37,551 nucleotides of DNA from Tritonibacter horizontis (GTDB lineage: Bacteria; Pseudomonadota; Alphaproteobacteria; Rhodobacterales; Rhodobacteraceae). Position numbers and translations under genes: made by a program. Position 1 is the stretch's first letter. Each line of letters begins with the position of its first letter. The DNA lies in contig NZ_LPUY01000098.1 in NCBI RefSeq assembly GCF_001518015.1, positions 1 to 37,551 of the forward strand. Reading direction: 5' to 3'. Shown piece after piece: positions 25,452-32,706 of this stretch. Below the pieces are notes generated by a model, which saw only the letters and a list, made by a program, of their open reading frames with translations, was not told where the DNA came from and made no database searches.

Positions 25452-25795
25452 GGGGGAAGTGCAGGTTTCTGTTGCCAGGTACCTGCGAACCCCGCCTTAC
25501 GCTGCTAGGCCCAAGGACTTAAGTTCGGTTCGACTCGAACTGCTTACGCAGCCAGAGCAACCGGAGCACGATTGTCGTTTGCAATTGTACTGTTTTCGCC
25601 GGTAACGGTGGCAGACAGCCGAGACAAAGCTAACCCTTTTAGACGTCCGTCGATCCTATTTCGGCCCCACAGTCCTGAACAATCTCTTCAAACGAAAGAA
25701 ACAGCCAGTGGTAGGTTGGTGGAGCCGCCGGGTACCGCCCCCGGGTCCGATCCGTTTATTATGAGCGCGTTTATGTCCATAGTTCCCAAGGGAAC
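25452..25795 (-). ncRNA. ssrA: Transfer-messenger RNA, circularly permuted two-piece type
   Basis: tmRNA rescues stalled ribosomes and adds a degradation tag. The order is permuted, as in other alphaproteobacteria. The acceptor piece comes first, from about 25795 to the CCA at 25717. Its T arm is at 25744-25728 (CCGGG, 7-base loop, CCCGG), followed by CGGCTCC-ACCA. A 48-base spacer (25716-25669) follows. The coding piece starts with GGGGCCG at 25668-25662, which pairs with CGGCTCC to form the 7-bp acceptor stem (one G-U). The D-loop-like AGGATCGACGG follows. The tag frame runs from 25582 to 25544: GCA AAC GAC AAT CGT GCT CCG GTT GCT CTG GCT GCG TAA, giving ANDNRAPVALAA. A closing hairpin (GCAGGT/ACCTGC flanked by GGGG/CCCC) ends near 25452. 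The outer ends are approximate. Confidence 0.94.
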
Positions 25796-25801
25796 GACAC
25801 A

Positions 25802-25829
25802 TATATAGGTCGTGCGGCGCCGGAGTTAA
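25802..25829 (-). promoter_or_regulatory. Probable promoter of ssrA
   Basis: On the minus strand TTAACT (25829-25824), a 16-base spacer and TATATA (25807-25802) resemble -35 and -10 boxes. They would start transcription near 25795, just before the acceptor piece. The -10 match is good and the -35 match is moderate. Confidence 0.6.
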
Positions 25830-25900
25830 AGAGGAAATGACAGCCCCCTTGTGAGGTGGCGCTGGTGGCAGGTGCAAGGCCGCCCGGCTTGGCCGTCCGT

Positions 25901-26641
25901 TCAGCTTTGGGCCGCGCGGGTGGCGCGGCGGGCAAAGACATCTGCGGCAAGTTTGCGGGTCTCGTCTTCGAGTGCCGTCAGCTCTGCGACCGCGCGGTCC
26001 CCGTCGCCGCTGTCAATCGAGTCGGCAATGCGCCCGTGCAGCGCAAGTATGACCGCACGATCACGGGCGGTGAATGTAATCATGTTCATCAGCGGCTGCA
26101 TTGCCTCGACCGCTCCGGCGAGCTGATAGGACAGCACCGGATTATGCGCGCCGTCAACCAGAGCCCGGTGAAAGGCGACATCAGAGGCGCAGAAGGCCTC
26201 ATCCGTCAGGCCGGGCTGGCTCTGGCGAAAGATCTCGGCGCGCATGGTGGCCAGCTGATCGGCGGACCGTCGGCTGGCAGACAATGGCGCGCATGCCCGT
26301 TCCAACGCATAGCGGGCCTCGCAGGCCGTATCGAAACTCACGGCATTCATGCTCAGTAGCAGGGTCGAGGTGGTGACTTGTTGGCTATAGGCATCCTCAA
26401 AGCTCAGCCGATTGACAAAGGCGCCACCGGTGGCGCCACGCTGGGTGCGGATCAGGGATTGCGCCGCCAACCGTTTCAGCGCCTCGCGCACGGTGGAGCG
26501 GGAGACCTGAAACTGTTCGGACAGTTCCGCCTCCGAAGGTAGGCGTTCGTCGACGATGAGGGCCCCGGCAATGATCGCGTCGCGAATGGCATTGGCAATC
26601 TGCGCCGACAGATCCGCAGGGCTGTTGGGGTCGATCTTCAT
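25901..26641 (-). CDS. FadR-type GntR family transcriptional regulator
   Basis: This is a 246-residue regulator. The N-terminal winged helix-turn-helix (10-75) contains RLPSEAELSEQFQVSRSTVREALKRL. The C-terminal FCD effector domain (about 100-230) contains FHRALVDGAHNPVLSYQ and a conserved LHGRIADSI segment with likely metal-binding His residues. Such proteins usually repress or activate a neighbouring catabolic operon in response to a small acid. A good ribosome site (GAGGGAA) precedes the ATG. A perfect dyad lies 46 bases upstream, in the region shared with the divergent DUF2182 gene, so autoregulation and control of that operon are likely. The effector is unknown. Confidence 0.9.
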   Translation of the reverse strand: MKIDPNSPADLSAQIANAIRDAIIAGALIVDERLPSEAELSEQFQVSRSTVREALKRLAAQSLIRTQRGATGGAFVNRLSFEDAYSQQVTTSTLLLSMNAVSFDTACEARYALERACAPLSASRRSADQLATMRAEIFRQSQPGLTDEAFCASDVAFHRALVDGAHNPVLSYQLAGAVEAMQPLMNMITFTARDRAVILALHGRIADSIDSGDGDRAVAELTALEDETRKLAADVFARRATRAAQS

Positions 26642-26686
26642 CCGGTCTGTTCCCTCACGTTCATGGTGCCCTGATCTTTTTTCATT

Positions 26687-26710
26687 TGTCAGACATTTAA
26701 AAGTCTGACA
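26687..26710. promoter_or_regulatory. Operator-like inverted repeat between gntR and the DUF2182 gene
   Basis: TGTCAGAC (26687-26694), an 8-base AT spacer and GTCTGACA (26703-26710) form a perfect 8-bp dyad in an AT-rich promoter region. It lies 46 bases before the regulator start and 52 bases before the DUF2182 start. This fits a binding site for the adjacent GntR protein controlling both directions. The short AT spacer is also common in FadR-group operators. Confidence 0.7.
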
Positions 26711-26762
26711 TTTGATTCACAAGACTTTTCGACTCACATCGAATACCTGAAAGGCCACCAGC

Positions 26763-27542
26763 GTGACCATGCCCAGAACGCGCCTTGCACAGAATTTACA
26801 CCGGATGACCGGGTGGCATTGGCTGCTGCTCTTTGGTGGCATCCTGTCGGCCTGGAGTGCGTTGTTCCTGATGTCGGTGCCGGAGGGATTGCGCGCTGCA
26901 GGCGCGGCCTATGGCGCGGAATTCTGGCTTTTGCTCTGTACCATGACCCCTGACGCGGCGGGCGGCACCAGGATGGTACTGATGTGGGCCTTGATGTCAG
27001 CGGCGATGATGGCTCCAACCGCGTTGCCTGCTTTTGCCACCTATGAGGATCTTGGACATTCGACGGCAGAGACCAGATTTGGCCGCTTGGTTCTGGGGTA
27101 TATGGTCGTCTGGTGTGGCTTTTCCGTCGTGGCGGCGCTGGCGCAGATGATATTGCTGCGGGCCGATCTGGTCAGCGTGTTCGGCGACAGCCGCTCTGGC
27201 CTGTTGTCGGGGGTGTTGCTTGTGCTTGCGGGGGGCTACCAGTTCACACCGCTCAAGGAGGCCTGCCTGAGCCGATGCCGCAGGCCGCTTGTTTTTTTCA
27301 TGCAGCATTGGGACGAGGGGGCCTTGCGCAACGGGGTGCGGCTGGGGGCGGCTTGTCTTGGCTGCTGTTGGGCGCTGATGCTGCTGGCCTTCGTCGGCGG
27401 GGTCATGAACCTTGTTTTTATGGGGCTCGCGACCCTGTTCATGGTGCTTGAAAAGTTGCCAGAGATCGGCCGCTGGCTGACCCGCCCAATGGGGGCGGTT
27501 CTGCTGGCAGGTGGTCTTTGGACGATCGCGACACAATTCTAG
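26763..27542 (+). CDS. DUF2182 family integral membrane protein
   Basis: This 259-residue protein has about seven hydrophobic spans. Family features are MVLMWALMSAAMMAPTALP, with its run of Met residues, and the motif YQFTPLKEACLSRCRRP followed by a GCCWALM segment. The cysteines C164 and C168 in CLSRC, C197, and the C200-C201 pair, together with the many Met residues, could bind metal; DUF2182 is often described as a predicted metal-binding membrane protein. The start is a GTG at 26763 with GAAAGG eight bases upstream; ATG 26769 is a close alternative. The DUF1326 gene follows after 15 bases. DUF2182 and DUF1326 are often found as a pair, with no established function that I know. Confidence 0.82.
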   Translation: MTMPRTRLAQNLHRMTGWHWLLLFGGILSAWSALFLMSVPEGLRAAGAAYGAEFWLLLCTMTPDAAGGTRMVLMWALMSAAMMAPTALPAFATYEDLGHSTAETRFGRLVLGYMVVWCGFSVVAALAQMILLRADLVSVFGDSRSGLLSGVLLVLAGGYQFTPLKEACLSRCRRPLVFFMQHWDEGALRNGVRLGAACLGCCWALMLLAFVGGVMNLVFMGLATLFMVLEKLPEIGRWLTRPMGAVLLAGGLWTIATQF

Positions 27543-27557
27543 AGGGAGGAAAACACA

Positions 27558-28244
27558 ATGGCAAATGATCGGATGGAAACGGCGGCGCGGATCGACAACC
27601 GTCATCCCGGCGCACAAAAGTCGGGGCAGGGGACGGTGCCTTGGGCGATCAAGGGCGAGCTGATCCTGAATTGCAATTGCACCGTCTTTTGTCCCTGCGT
27701 CGTGTCCCTGGGCAAGCACCCGCCCACCGAAGGCTACTGCCAGGCCTGGGCGGGGGTCCGCATTGATGAAGGGCATTTCGGTGACGCCGATCTGTCCGGT
27801 CTCAATGTTGGCCTGATCCTGGAGATCCCAGGGCTGATGGCGCGCGGAAACTGGAAGGCCGCCGCCTATATCGACGAGCGCGCCGACGACGATGCCTACA
27901 ACGGTCTGATCGACATTTTTTCTGGCAAAGCGAAGGGCACAACCGGCCTGTTCAAGGTCTTGGTGAGCGAGTTCCTCGGCGCCGAACGTGCACCGGTCCT
28001 GTTCGAAACCGAGGGCAAAACCCGCCGTCTGATCGTGGGCAAGCAGATCCATGGCGAGGTTGTCCCCGTTGGCGGGGCCAACAGCGAGGAGGACATCGTG
28101 GTAACAAACACCGAATACTGGATGGGGGCCGACATCACGGTCGCGACCGCCACAAAGGGCCGCGTCCGGGCCTTTGGCCGGGTTTGGGACTTTGATGGCC
28201 GTTCGGCCGAGATCTGTCAGATCGACTGGAACGGTCCTCGCTAG
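27558..28244 (+). CDS. DUF1326 family protein with CxCxxxCxC motif
   Basis: In this 228-residue soluble protein, LNCNCTVFCPC (38-47) supplies C39, C41, C45 and C47, a likely metal or cluster site, and C61 in GYCQAW may add to it. The rest is predicted mixed alpha/beta without membrane spans. The conserved DUF1326 segments GLILEIPGLMARGNWKAAAYIDERA and the C-terminal AFGRVWDFDGRSAE are present. A strong GGAGG precedes the ATG. It lies 15 bases after the DUF2182 gene and 38 bases before acuI, so all three are probably one operon. Function is unknown; assembly or trafficking of a metal with the DUF2182 membrane partner is a reasonable guess. Confidence 0.85.
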   Translation: MANDRMETAARIDNRHPGAQKSGQGTVPWAIKGELILNCNCTVFCPCVVSLGKHPPTEGYCQAWAGVRIDEGHFGDADLSGLNVGLILEIPGLMARGNWKAAAYIDERADDDAYNGLIDIFSGKAKGTTGLFKVLVSEFLGAERAPVLFETEGKTRRLIVGKQIHGEVVPVGGANSEEDIVVTNTEYWMGADITVATATKGRVRAFGRVWDFDGRSAEICQIDWNGPR

Positions 28245-28282
28245 CAGGCGCGCGAGAATTCGAAATCATAAGGAAATTTAAT

Positions 28283-29278
28283 ATGTTCAAAGCTCTTGTT
28301 ATGAAGCAGGACACAGCGACCGGCACCGCCACCGCCGCAATTGAAACGCTGACCATGGACGACTTGCCGGACGGTGACGTGACCGTTTCGGTCGATTACT
28401 CAACGGTGAACTACAAAGATGGCCTGTGCCTCAGTGCGAAGGGGGGCGGTCTGGTGCGCAACTACCCGCATGTGCCCGGGATAGATTTCGCCGGCACGGT
28501 GGAGGCCTCCTCCGATGCGCGCTATGCGCCGGGCGACAAGGTCGTGTTGACCGGCTGGCGTGTCGGAGAAGCCCATTGGGGCGGCTATGCGCAGAAGGCC
28601 CGCGTAAAAGCAGACTGGCTTGTCCCCTTGCCCGAGGGCCTTGATCCGCGTCAGGCGATGGCCGTCGGGACGGCCGGCTTCACCGCCATGCTGGCGGTTA
28701 TGGCGCTCGAGGATCAGGGGCTGAAGCCCGGCAACGGCCCGGTGTTGGTCACGGGCGCTGCGGGCGGTGTGGGATCCGTCGCAACGGCGATCCTGGCGCA
28801 TCTCGGTTATGAGGTGGCTGCGGTCACGGGCCGACCGGAAACCGCCGACTATCTCAGCAGCCTTGGCGCCACTCAGATCGTGGCGCGCGGCGATATTAAC
28901 GCGGTCGTGAAGCGTCCGCTGGAGAGCGAGACCTGGGCGGGCTGTATTGATGCCGTCGGCGGCGAGATGCTGGCTCGGGTCCTTGGGCAAATGAAATACG
29001 GGGCCTCTGTGGCGGCTGTTGGCCTCGCAGGCGGCGCTGCTTTGCCGACGACGGTCATTCCGTTTCTTCTGCGGGGCGTGAACCTGCTGGGGATCGATTC
29101 CGTGATGCAGCCCTACGACAATCGTCTGCGAGCCTGGCAACGCATCGCGACGGATCTGCCGATGCATAAGCTGGAGGCGATGGTGCAACCCGCCACTCTG
29201 GCCGAATTGCCGCAATTGGGCGCCGAGATCCTGTCTGGCCAGATCAAAGGCCGCGTGGTCGTCGATTTGAACGGCTGA
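28283..29278 (+). CDS. acuI: Acryloyl-CoA reductase-type MDR oxidoreductase
   Basis: This 331-residue NADPH-dependent zinc-free enzyme belongs to the YhdH/AcuI branch of medium-chain reductases. STVNYKDGLCLSAKGG (40-55) is typical of the branch. PGIDFAGTVE, the nucleotide-binding VTGAAGGVGSVA (about 156-167) and the C-terminal GRVVVDLNG also match. AcuI reduces acryloyl-CoA to propionyl-CoA, which matters in DMSP and propionate metabolism in roseobacters. Here no dmd or ddd gene is adjacent; it follows the DUF1326 gene instead. AAGGA precedes the ATG. Another YhdH-type reductase with a different substrate is possible. Confidence 0.82.
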   Translation: MFKALVMKQDTATGTATAAIETLTMDDLPDGDVTVSVDYSTVNYKDGLCLSAKGGGLVRNYPHVPGIDFAGTVEASSDARYAPGDKVVLTGWRVGEAHWGGYAQKARVKADWLVPLPEGLDPRQAMAVGTAGFTAMLAVMALEDQGLKPGNGPVLVTGAAGGVGSVATAILAHLGYEVAAVTGRPETADYLSSLGATQIVARGDINAVVKRPLESETWAGCIDAVGGEMLARVLGQMKYGASVAAVGLAGGAALPTTVIPFLLRGVNLLGIDSVMQPYDNRLRAWQRIATDLPMHKLEAMVQPATLAELPQLGAEILSGQIKGRVVVDLNG

Positions 29279-29315
29279 GCCACAATGTGTTAGCGGACAT
29301 TTGCCTCCGCCTTCC

Positions 29316-29342
29316 GCCCTCCCGCGCAGTTGCCGGGAGGGC
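29316..29342 (+). terminator. Hairpin downstream of acuI
   Basis: GCCCTCCCG (29316-29324) pairs perfectly with CGGGAGGGC (29334-29342) around a 9-base loop. It lies 38 bases past the acuI stop. No T tract follows, so termination may need Rho, or the stem may protect the 3' end. Confidence 0.6.
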
Positions 29343-29452
29343 TTGGCCGCGAACCTGTGGTGAAGACGGCCAAACATCGTTTCCACTCTTGATCTTACCG
29401 CCTGAACTTGCACTCTCTTGCGGACAATCCGCTCGTAAGAGGTGAAAGAGCC

Positions 29453-30670
29453 ATGGATATCGACTTTGTCCGCGACCAGTTTCCCGCCTTCTCGCAGGAG
29501 CGCCTCCAGGGGCAGGCCTTTTTTGAAAACGCCGGGGGGTCCTTCACCTGCCGTCAGGTGATTGATCGACTGTTCCGGTTCTACACCGAGCACAAAGTCC
29601 AGCCCTATGCCCCCTATGCCGCATCTGAACGCGCAGGCGCGGAAATGGATGAGGCGCGCAGCCGTTTGGCCGCGATGTTGGGCGTTGCGCCGCGCGACCT
29701 CAGTTTCGGGCCGTCCACCACGCAGAACACCTATGTTCTGGCACAGGCCTTTCGGCAGTTTCTGAAAGCCGGCGAAGCGATTGTCGTGACAAATCAGGAC
29801 CATGAGGCAAACAGTGGACCTTGGCGCAGGCTGGCCGATGCGGGGATTGAGGTCCGGGAGTGGCAGATTGACCCCGCAACCGGACATCTTGATCCGGCCG
29901 ATCTGGAGCGTTTGCTGGACGAAAGCGTCCGGCTGGTTTGTTTTCCGCATTGCTCCAACGTGGTCGGCGAAATCAATCCGGTGACCGAAATCACCGCACT
30001 GGCCCATGCGGCGGGTGCCTTTGTCTGTGTTGACGGGGTGTCCTATGCCCCCCATGGGCTGCCGAATTTGGGCGAGCTTGGGCCGGATATCTATCTGTTT
30101 TCAGCGTATAAAACCTATGGACCACATCAGGGGATCATGGTCATCAACCCGGCGCTGGCGGATCTGTTGCCAAACCAGGCTCATGTTTTCAACGGCGATG
30201 TGCCCTATAAGAAATTCACCCCCTCGGGGCCAGATCACGCCCAGGTCGCGGCTTGTGCCGGCATGGTCGATTATTTCGAACTGTTTGCCCGCCATCACGG
30301 CGCGAAGATGGCCCAGGGGCCGGCGCTTGGCGATTTTGTCCACGACCTGATGCGCCAGCGCGAGATCAAATTGCTGCAACCCTTGCTGGACGCAGTCAAG
30401 GATCGCAACGATGTAAGGCTTCTCGGCCCGTCGCATGCCGAAGACCGTGCGCCGACTGTTGCGCTTGGCCTTGGGCGACCGGCAGAGCCAGTGGCGCGGC
30501 GTTTGGCGGATCATGGCATCATGGCCGGAGGCGGCGATTTCTACGCCGGGCGCGCCCTTGCCGCCATGGGGCTTGATCCGGTGCAGGGGGTCCTGCGGTT
30601 AAGCTTTACCCACTACACCACCGAAGAGGAGGTGACAGCACTGATCACGGCCCTAGATCAGGTCTTGTAA
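29453..30670 (+). CDS. Class V aminotransferase-fold PLP enzyme
   Basis: This 405-residue cytoplasmic enzyme is related to cysteine desulfurases and selenocysteine lyases. The PLP Lys is K220 in LFSAYKTYGPHQG. The stacking His is in TNQDHEANSGPW and the pyridine-binding Asp in CVDGVSYAPHG. AGGGDFYAGRALAAMGL near the C-terminus is typical of the subgroup. There is no active-site Cys loop of the SufS or IscS kind that I can see, so a desulfurase role is uncertain. The frame extends to 29408, but ATG 29453 has GAGG and GAAAGAG upstream and starts at the conserved MDIDFVRDQFPAF. The photolyase gene follows 27 bases later. Confidence 0.85.
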   Translation: MDIDFVRDQFPAFSQERLQGQAFFENAGGSFTCRQVIDRLFRFYTEHKVQPYAPYAASERAGAEMDEARSRLAAMLGVAPRDLSFGPSTTQNTYVLAQAFRQFLKAGEAIVVTNQDHEANSGPWRRLADAGIEVREWQIDPATGHLDPADLERLLDESVRLVCFPHCSNVVGEINPVTEITALAHAAGAFVCVDGVSYAPHGLPNLGELGPDIYLFSAYKTYGPHQGIMVINPALADLLPNQAHVFNGDVPYKKFTPSGPDHAQVAACAGMVDYFELFARHHGAKMAQGPALGDFVHDLMRQREIKLLQPLLDAVKDRNDVRLLGPSHAEDRAPTVALGLGRPAEPVARRLADHGIMAGGGDFYAGRALAAMGLDPVQGVLRLSFTHYTTEEEVTALITALDQVL

Positions 30671-30697
30671 CCTGCTGACGATCAAGGAAATTGCTCA

Positions 30698-32122
30698 ATG
30701 ACCGACACTCGGCCTGTCATCTGGTGGATCAGGCGTGATCTCCGCTTGCGCGACAATCCCGCCCTCTCGGCGGCGGTGGCAACCGGCGCACCTGTTATCC
30801 CGCTCTATATCCACGACCCACTGGACGAAGCATTGGGCGCGGCGCCGAAATTTCGTCTCGGTCTGGGGTTGGCACGTTTTGCGACCACGCTGAAGGGGGT
30901 GGGAAGCCGTCTGATTCTGCGGCGGGGCGATGCGCTGGAGGTACTGGAACAGGTGCTCAGCGAAACGGGGGCCGCGCGGGTGATCTGGTCACGGGCCTAT
31001 GATCCGCAGGCGATTTCGCGTGATACGCAGATCAAGGAGCGGCTCAAAGCACTTGATATAGAGGCGAAATCGACTGGCGGACATCTGTTGTTCGAACCTT
31101 GGACGGTGGCAACGAAGGCCGGGGGCGCGTTCAAGGTCTATACGCCGTTCTGGAAGGCCGTGCGCGACCGCAGCGTCGCGCCTTTGTCTGACCGCCCAGC
31201 GAGCCTTCGCGCGCCCGCAGCATGGCCGCAAAGCGCCGAGCTTGAGACGTTCGCCATGGACGCCGCGATGCATCGCGGGGCCGACATTGTCGCGCAGCAT
31301 TGCCGGGTGGGCGAGGATCTGGCGCTGGACCAGCTTGACCTTTTCTTGGAGGAGCGCGCGGCAACCTACAAGACAGACCGTGATTTTCCGGCACGCGCGG
31401 CGACCTCGGAGCTGTCGGAGAACCTCGCATGGGGGGAGATCAGTCCGCACCGGCTGTGGCATCGCGGGCTGGCGGCGCAAGATGCAGGAACGCCCGGCGC
31501 CGAGCATTTTCTGAAAGAGGTCGTCTGGCGTGAGTTTGCCTATCACCTGATGTTTCAGTCTCCCGGGATCCTGACGCGCAACTGGCGCCCGGAGTGGGAT
31601 GCCTTTGCCTGGGATGAAACCGGCGGGCAGGCTCTGTCGCGCTGGCAGAAGGGCCAGACCGGGTATGACTTTGTCGATGCGGCCATGCGCGAGTTGTATG
31701 TGACCGGAAAAATGCACAACCGGGCCCGGATGATCACGGCAAGTTTCCTGACCAAGCATCTGATGTTGCATTGGAAACTCGGGTTGAACTGGTTTGCGGA
31801 TTGCCTGGTCGATTGGGATCCCGCCGCCAACGCCCTGGGGTGGCAGTGGGTGGCGGGCTCTGGCCCTGACGCGGCACCGTTTTTTCGCATTTTCAATCCA
31901 GATGGCCAGCGTGACAAATTTGATCCCAAAGGCAGCTATGTTCGCCAATGGCTGGCAGAGGGCCAGGCAGCGCCGCCGCAAACCGCGCTTGATTTCTTTG
32001 CCGCAGCGCCACAGAGCTGGGGCTTGTCTGCCAGCGCCAACCGCTGCGAGCCGATGATCGGATTGAAGGAAGGCCGGGAACGTGCGCTTCTCGCGTATGA
32101 GAACCGCAAGAGCGCCCAGTAG
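30698..32122 (+). CDS. phrB: Deoxyribodipyrimidine photolyase
   Basis: This 474-residue blue-light enzyme splits UV-induced pyrimidine dimers with FAD. The N-terminal antenna domain begins IWWIRRDLRLRDNPAL. The C-terminal FAD domain carries YKTDRDFP, TSELSENLAWGEISP, WREFAYHLMF, the signature MHNRARMITASFLTKHLMLHW, and DWDPAANALGWQWVAGSGPDAAPFFRIFNP. All these match class I CPD photolyases. AAGGA lies ten bases before the ATG. It lies ahead of trgA-trgB-cysK on the same strand. The antenna chromophore cannot be told from sequence. Confidence 0.96.
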   Translation: MTDTRPVIWWIRRDLRLRDNPALSAAVATGAPVIPLYIHDPLDEALGAAPKFRLGLGLARFATTLKGVGSRLILRRGDALEVLEQVLSETGAARVIWSRAYDPQAISRDTQIKERLKALDIEAKSTGGHLLFEPWTVATKAGGAFKVYTPFWKAVRDRSVAPLSDRPASLRAPAAWPQSAELETFAMDAAMHRGADIVAQHCRVGEDLALDQLDLFLEERAATYKTDRDFPARAATSELSENLAWGEISPHRLWHRGLAAQDAGTPGAEHFLKEVVWREFAYHLMFQSPGILTRNWRPEWDAFAWDETGGQALSRWQKGQTGYDFVDAAMRELYVTGKMHNRARMITASFLTKHLMLHWKLGLNWFADCLVDWDPAANALGWQWVAGSGPDAAPFFRIFNPDGQRDKFDPKGSYVRQWLAEGQAAPPQTALDFFAAAPQSWGLSASANRCEPMIGLKEGRERALLAYENRKSAQ

Positions 32123-32239
32123 CCGGTTGTTTCGGCACGACAATGACGCGCAGCGGAAAAATGAACCCGGCCACTGGATTTGCGAGGGCCGCGCGCATAC
32201 CGTGGCGAAGAATGCAGCTATTTTCAGGATGACCCTCAC

Positions 32240-32683
32240 ATGAACCCTACTGCCGGACGCCTCGTGGCAGCGCTTTGCCTTGCGGTCCTTGCCTTTATCT
32301 TGTCCGGGCAGATCATACCGCTGATGCCAGAAGGCACGGATTTTGGGTATTTTACCTATGTTAACATGGGGTTGGGTTTCCTTGTTGGATGGAAGGTCAT
32401 GGGCGCGCGGGCAGGCCGTGGATTTGTGCCGGGGCTGAACAACGGGCTGACGGGGGCGGCTGTGATGGTGCTGCTGGGGCTATTCCTGCAGGGCGCGGTC
32501 GAGATGTTTCGCCTGGCCCACCGTCATGTTTACGATGGCCCCTTCGAGGCGGTTGCCGCGATATTCACAATCGGGTTGGAATACTTCTTTATCATGGCAG
32601 TTCCGAACGTATTGCTGACGATCGCGATCGGCGGGCTTTTGGCTGGGTTTGTGACTGAGCAAGCCGCAAAACGCTGGAAATAA
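32240..32683 (+). CDS. trgA: TrgA family membrane protein (tellurite resistance locus)
   Basis: This 147-residue inner-membrane protein has four hydrophobic spans (about 7-27, 38-56, 66-86 and 112-138). The opening NPTAGRLVAALCLAVLAF and the WKVMGARAGRGFVPGLNNG segment match TrgA of Rhodobacter sphaeroides, found together with trgB and cysK in a tellurite-resistance locus. The frame is open to 32180, but ATG 32240 with AGGA ten bases upstream gives the expected N-terminus. Its biochemical role is unknown. Confidence 0.84.
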   Translation: MNPTAGRLVAALCLAVLAFILSGQIIPLMPEGTDFGYFTYVNMGLGFLVGWKVMGARAGRGFVPGLNNGLTGAAVMVLLGLFLQGAVEMFRLAHRHVYDGPFEAVAAIFTIGLEYFFIMAVPNVLLTIAIGGLLAGFVTEQAAKRWK

Positions 32684-32706
32684 AACAGATTTCGAAAGGG
32701 TCATTT

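Noticed and set aside
25521-25540. tRNA T-arm look-alike (AGTTCG/CGAACT around GTTCGACT)
   Set aside because: Stem and loop sizes do not fit a tRNA T arm and no tRNA body surrounds it. It falls inside the tmRNA coding piece, just after the tag stop, where a helix is expected.
28400-30055. 551-residue minus-strand frame across acuI and the aminotransferase gene
   Set aside because: It is antisense to two well-supported enzymes and the hairpin between them, and its composition is typical of a high-GC shadow frame.
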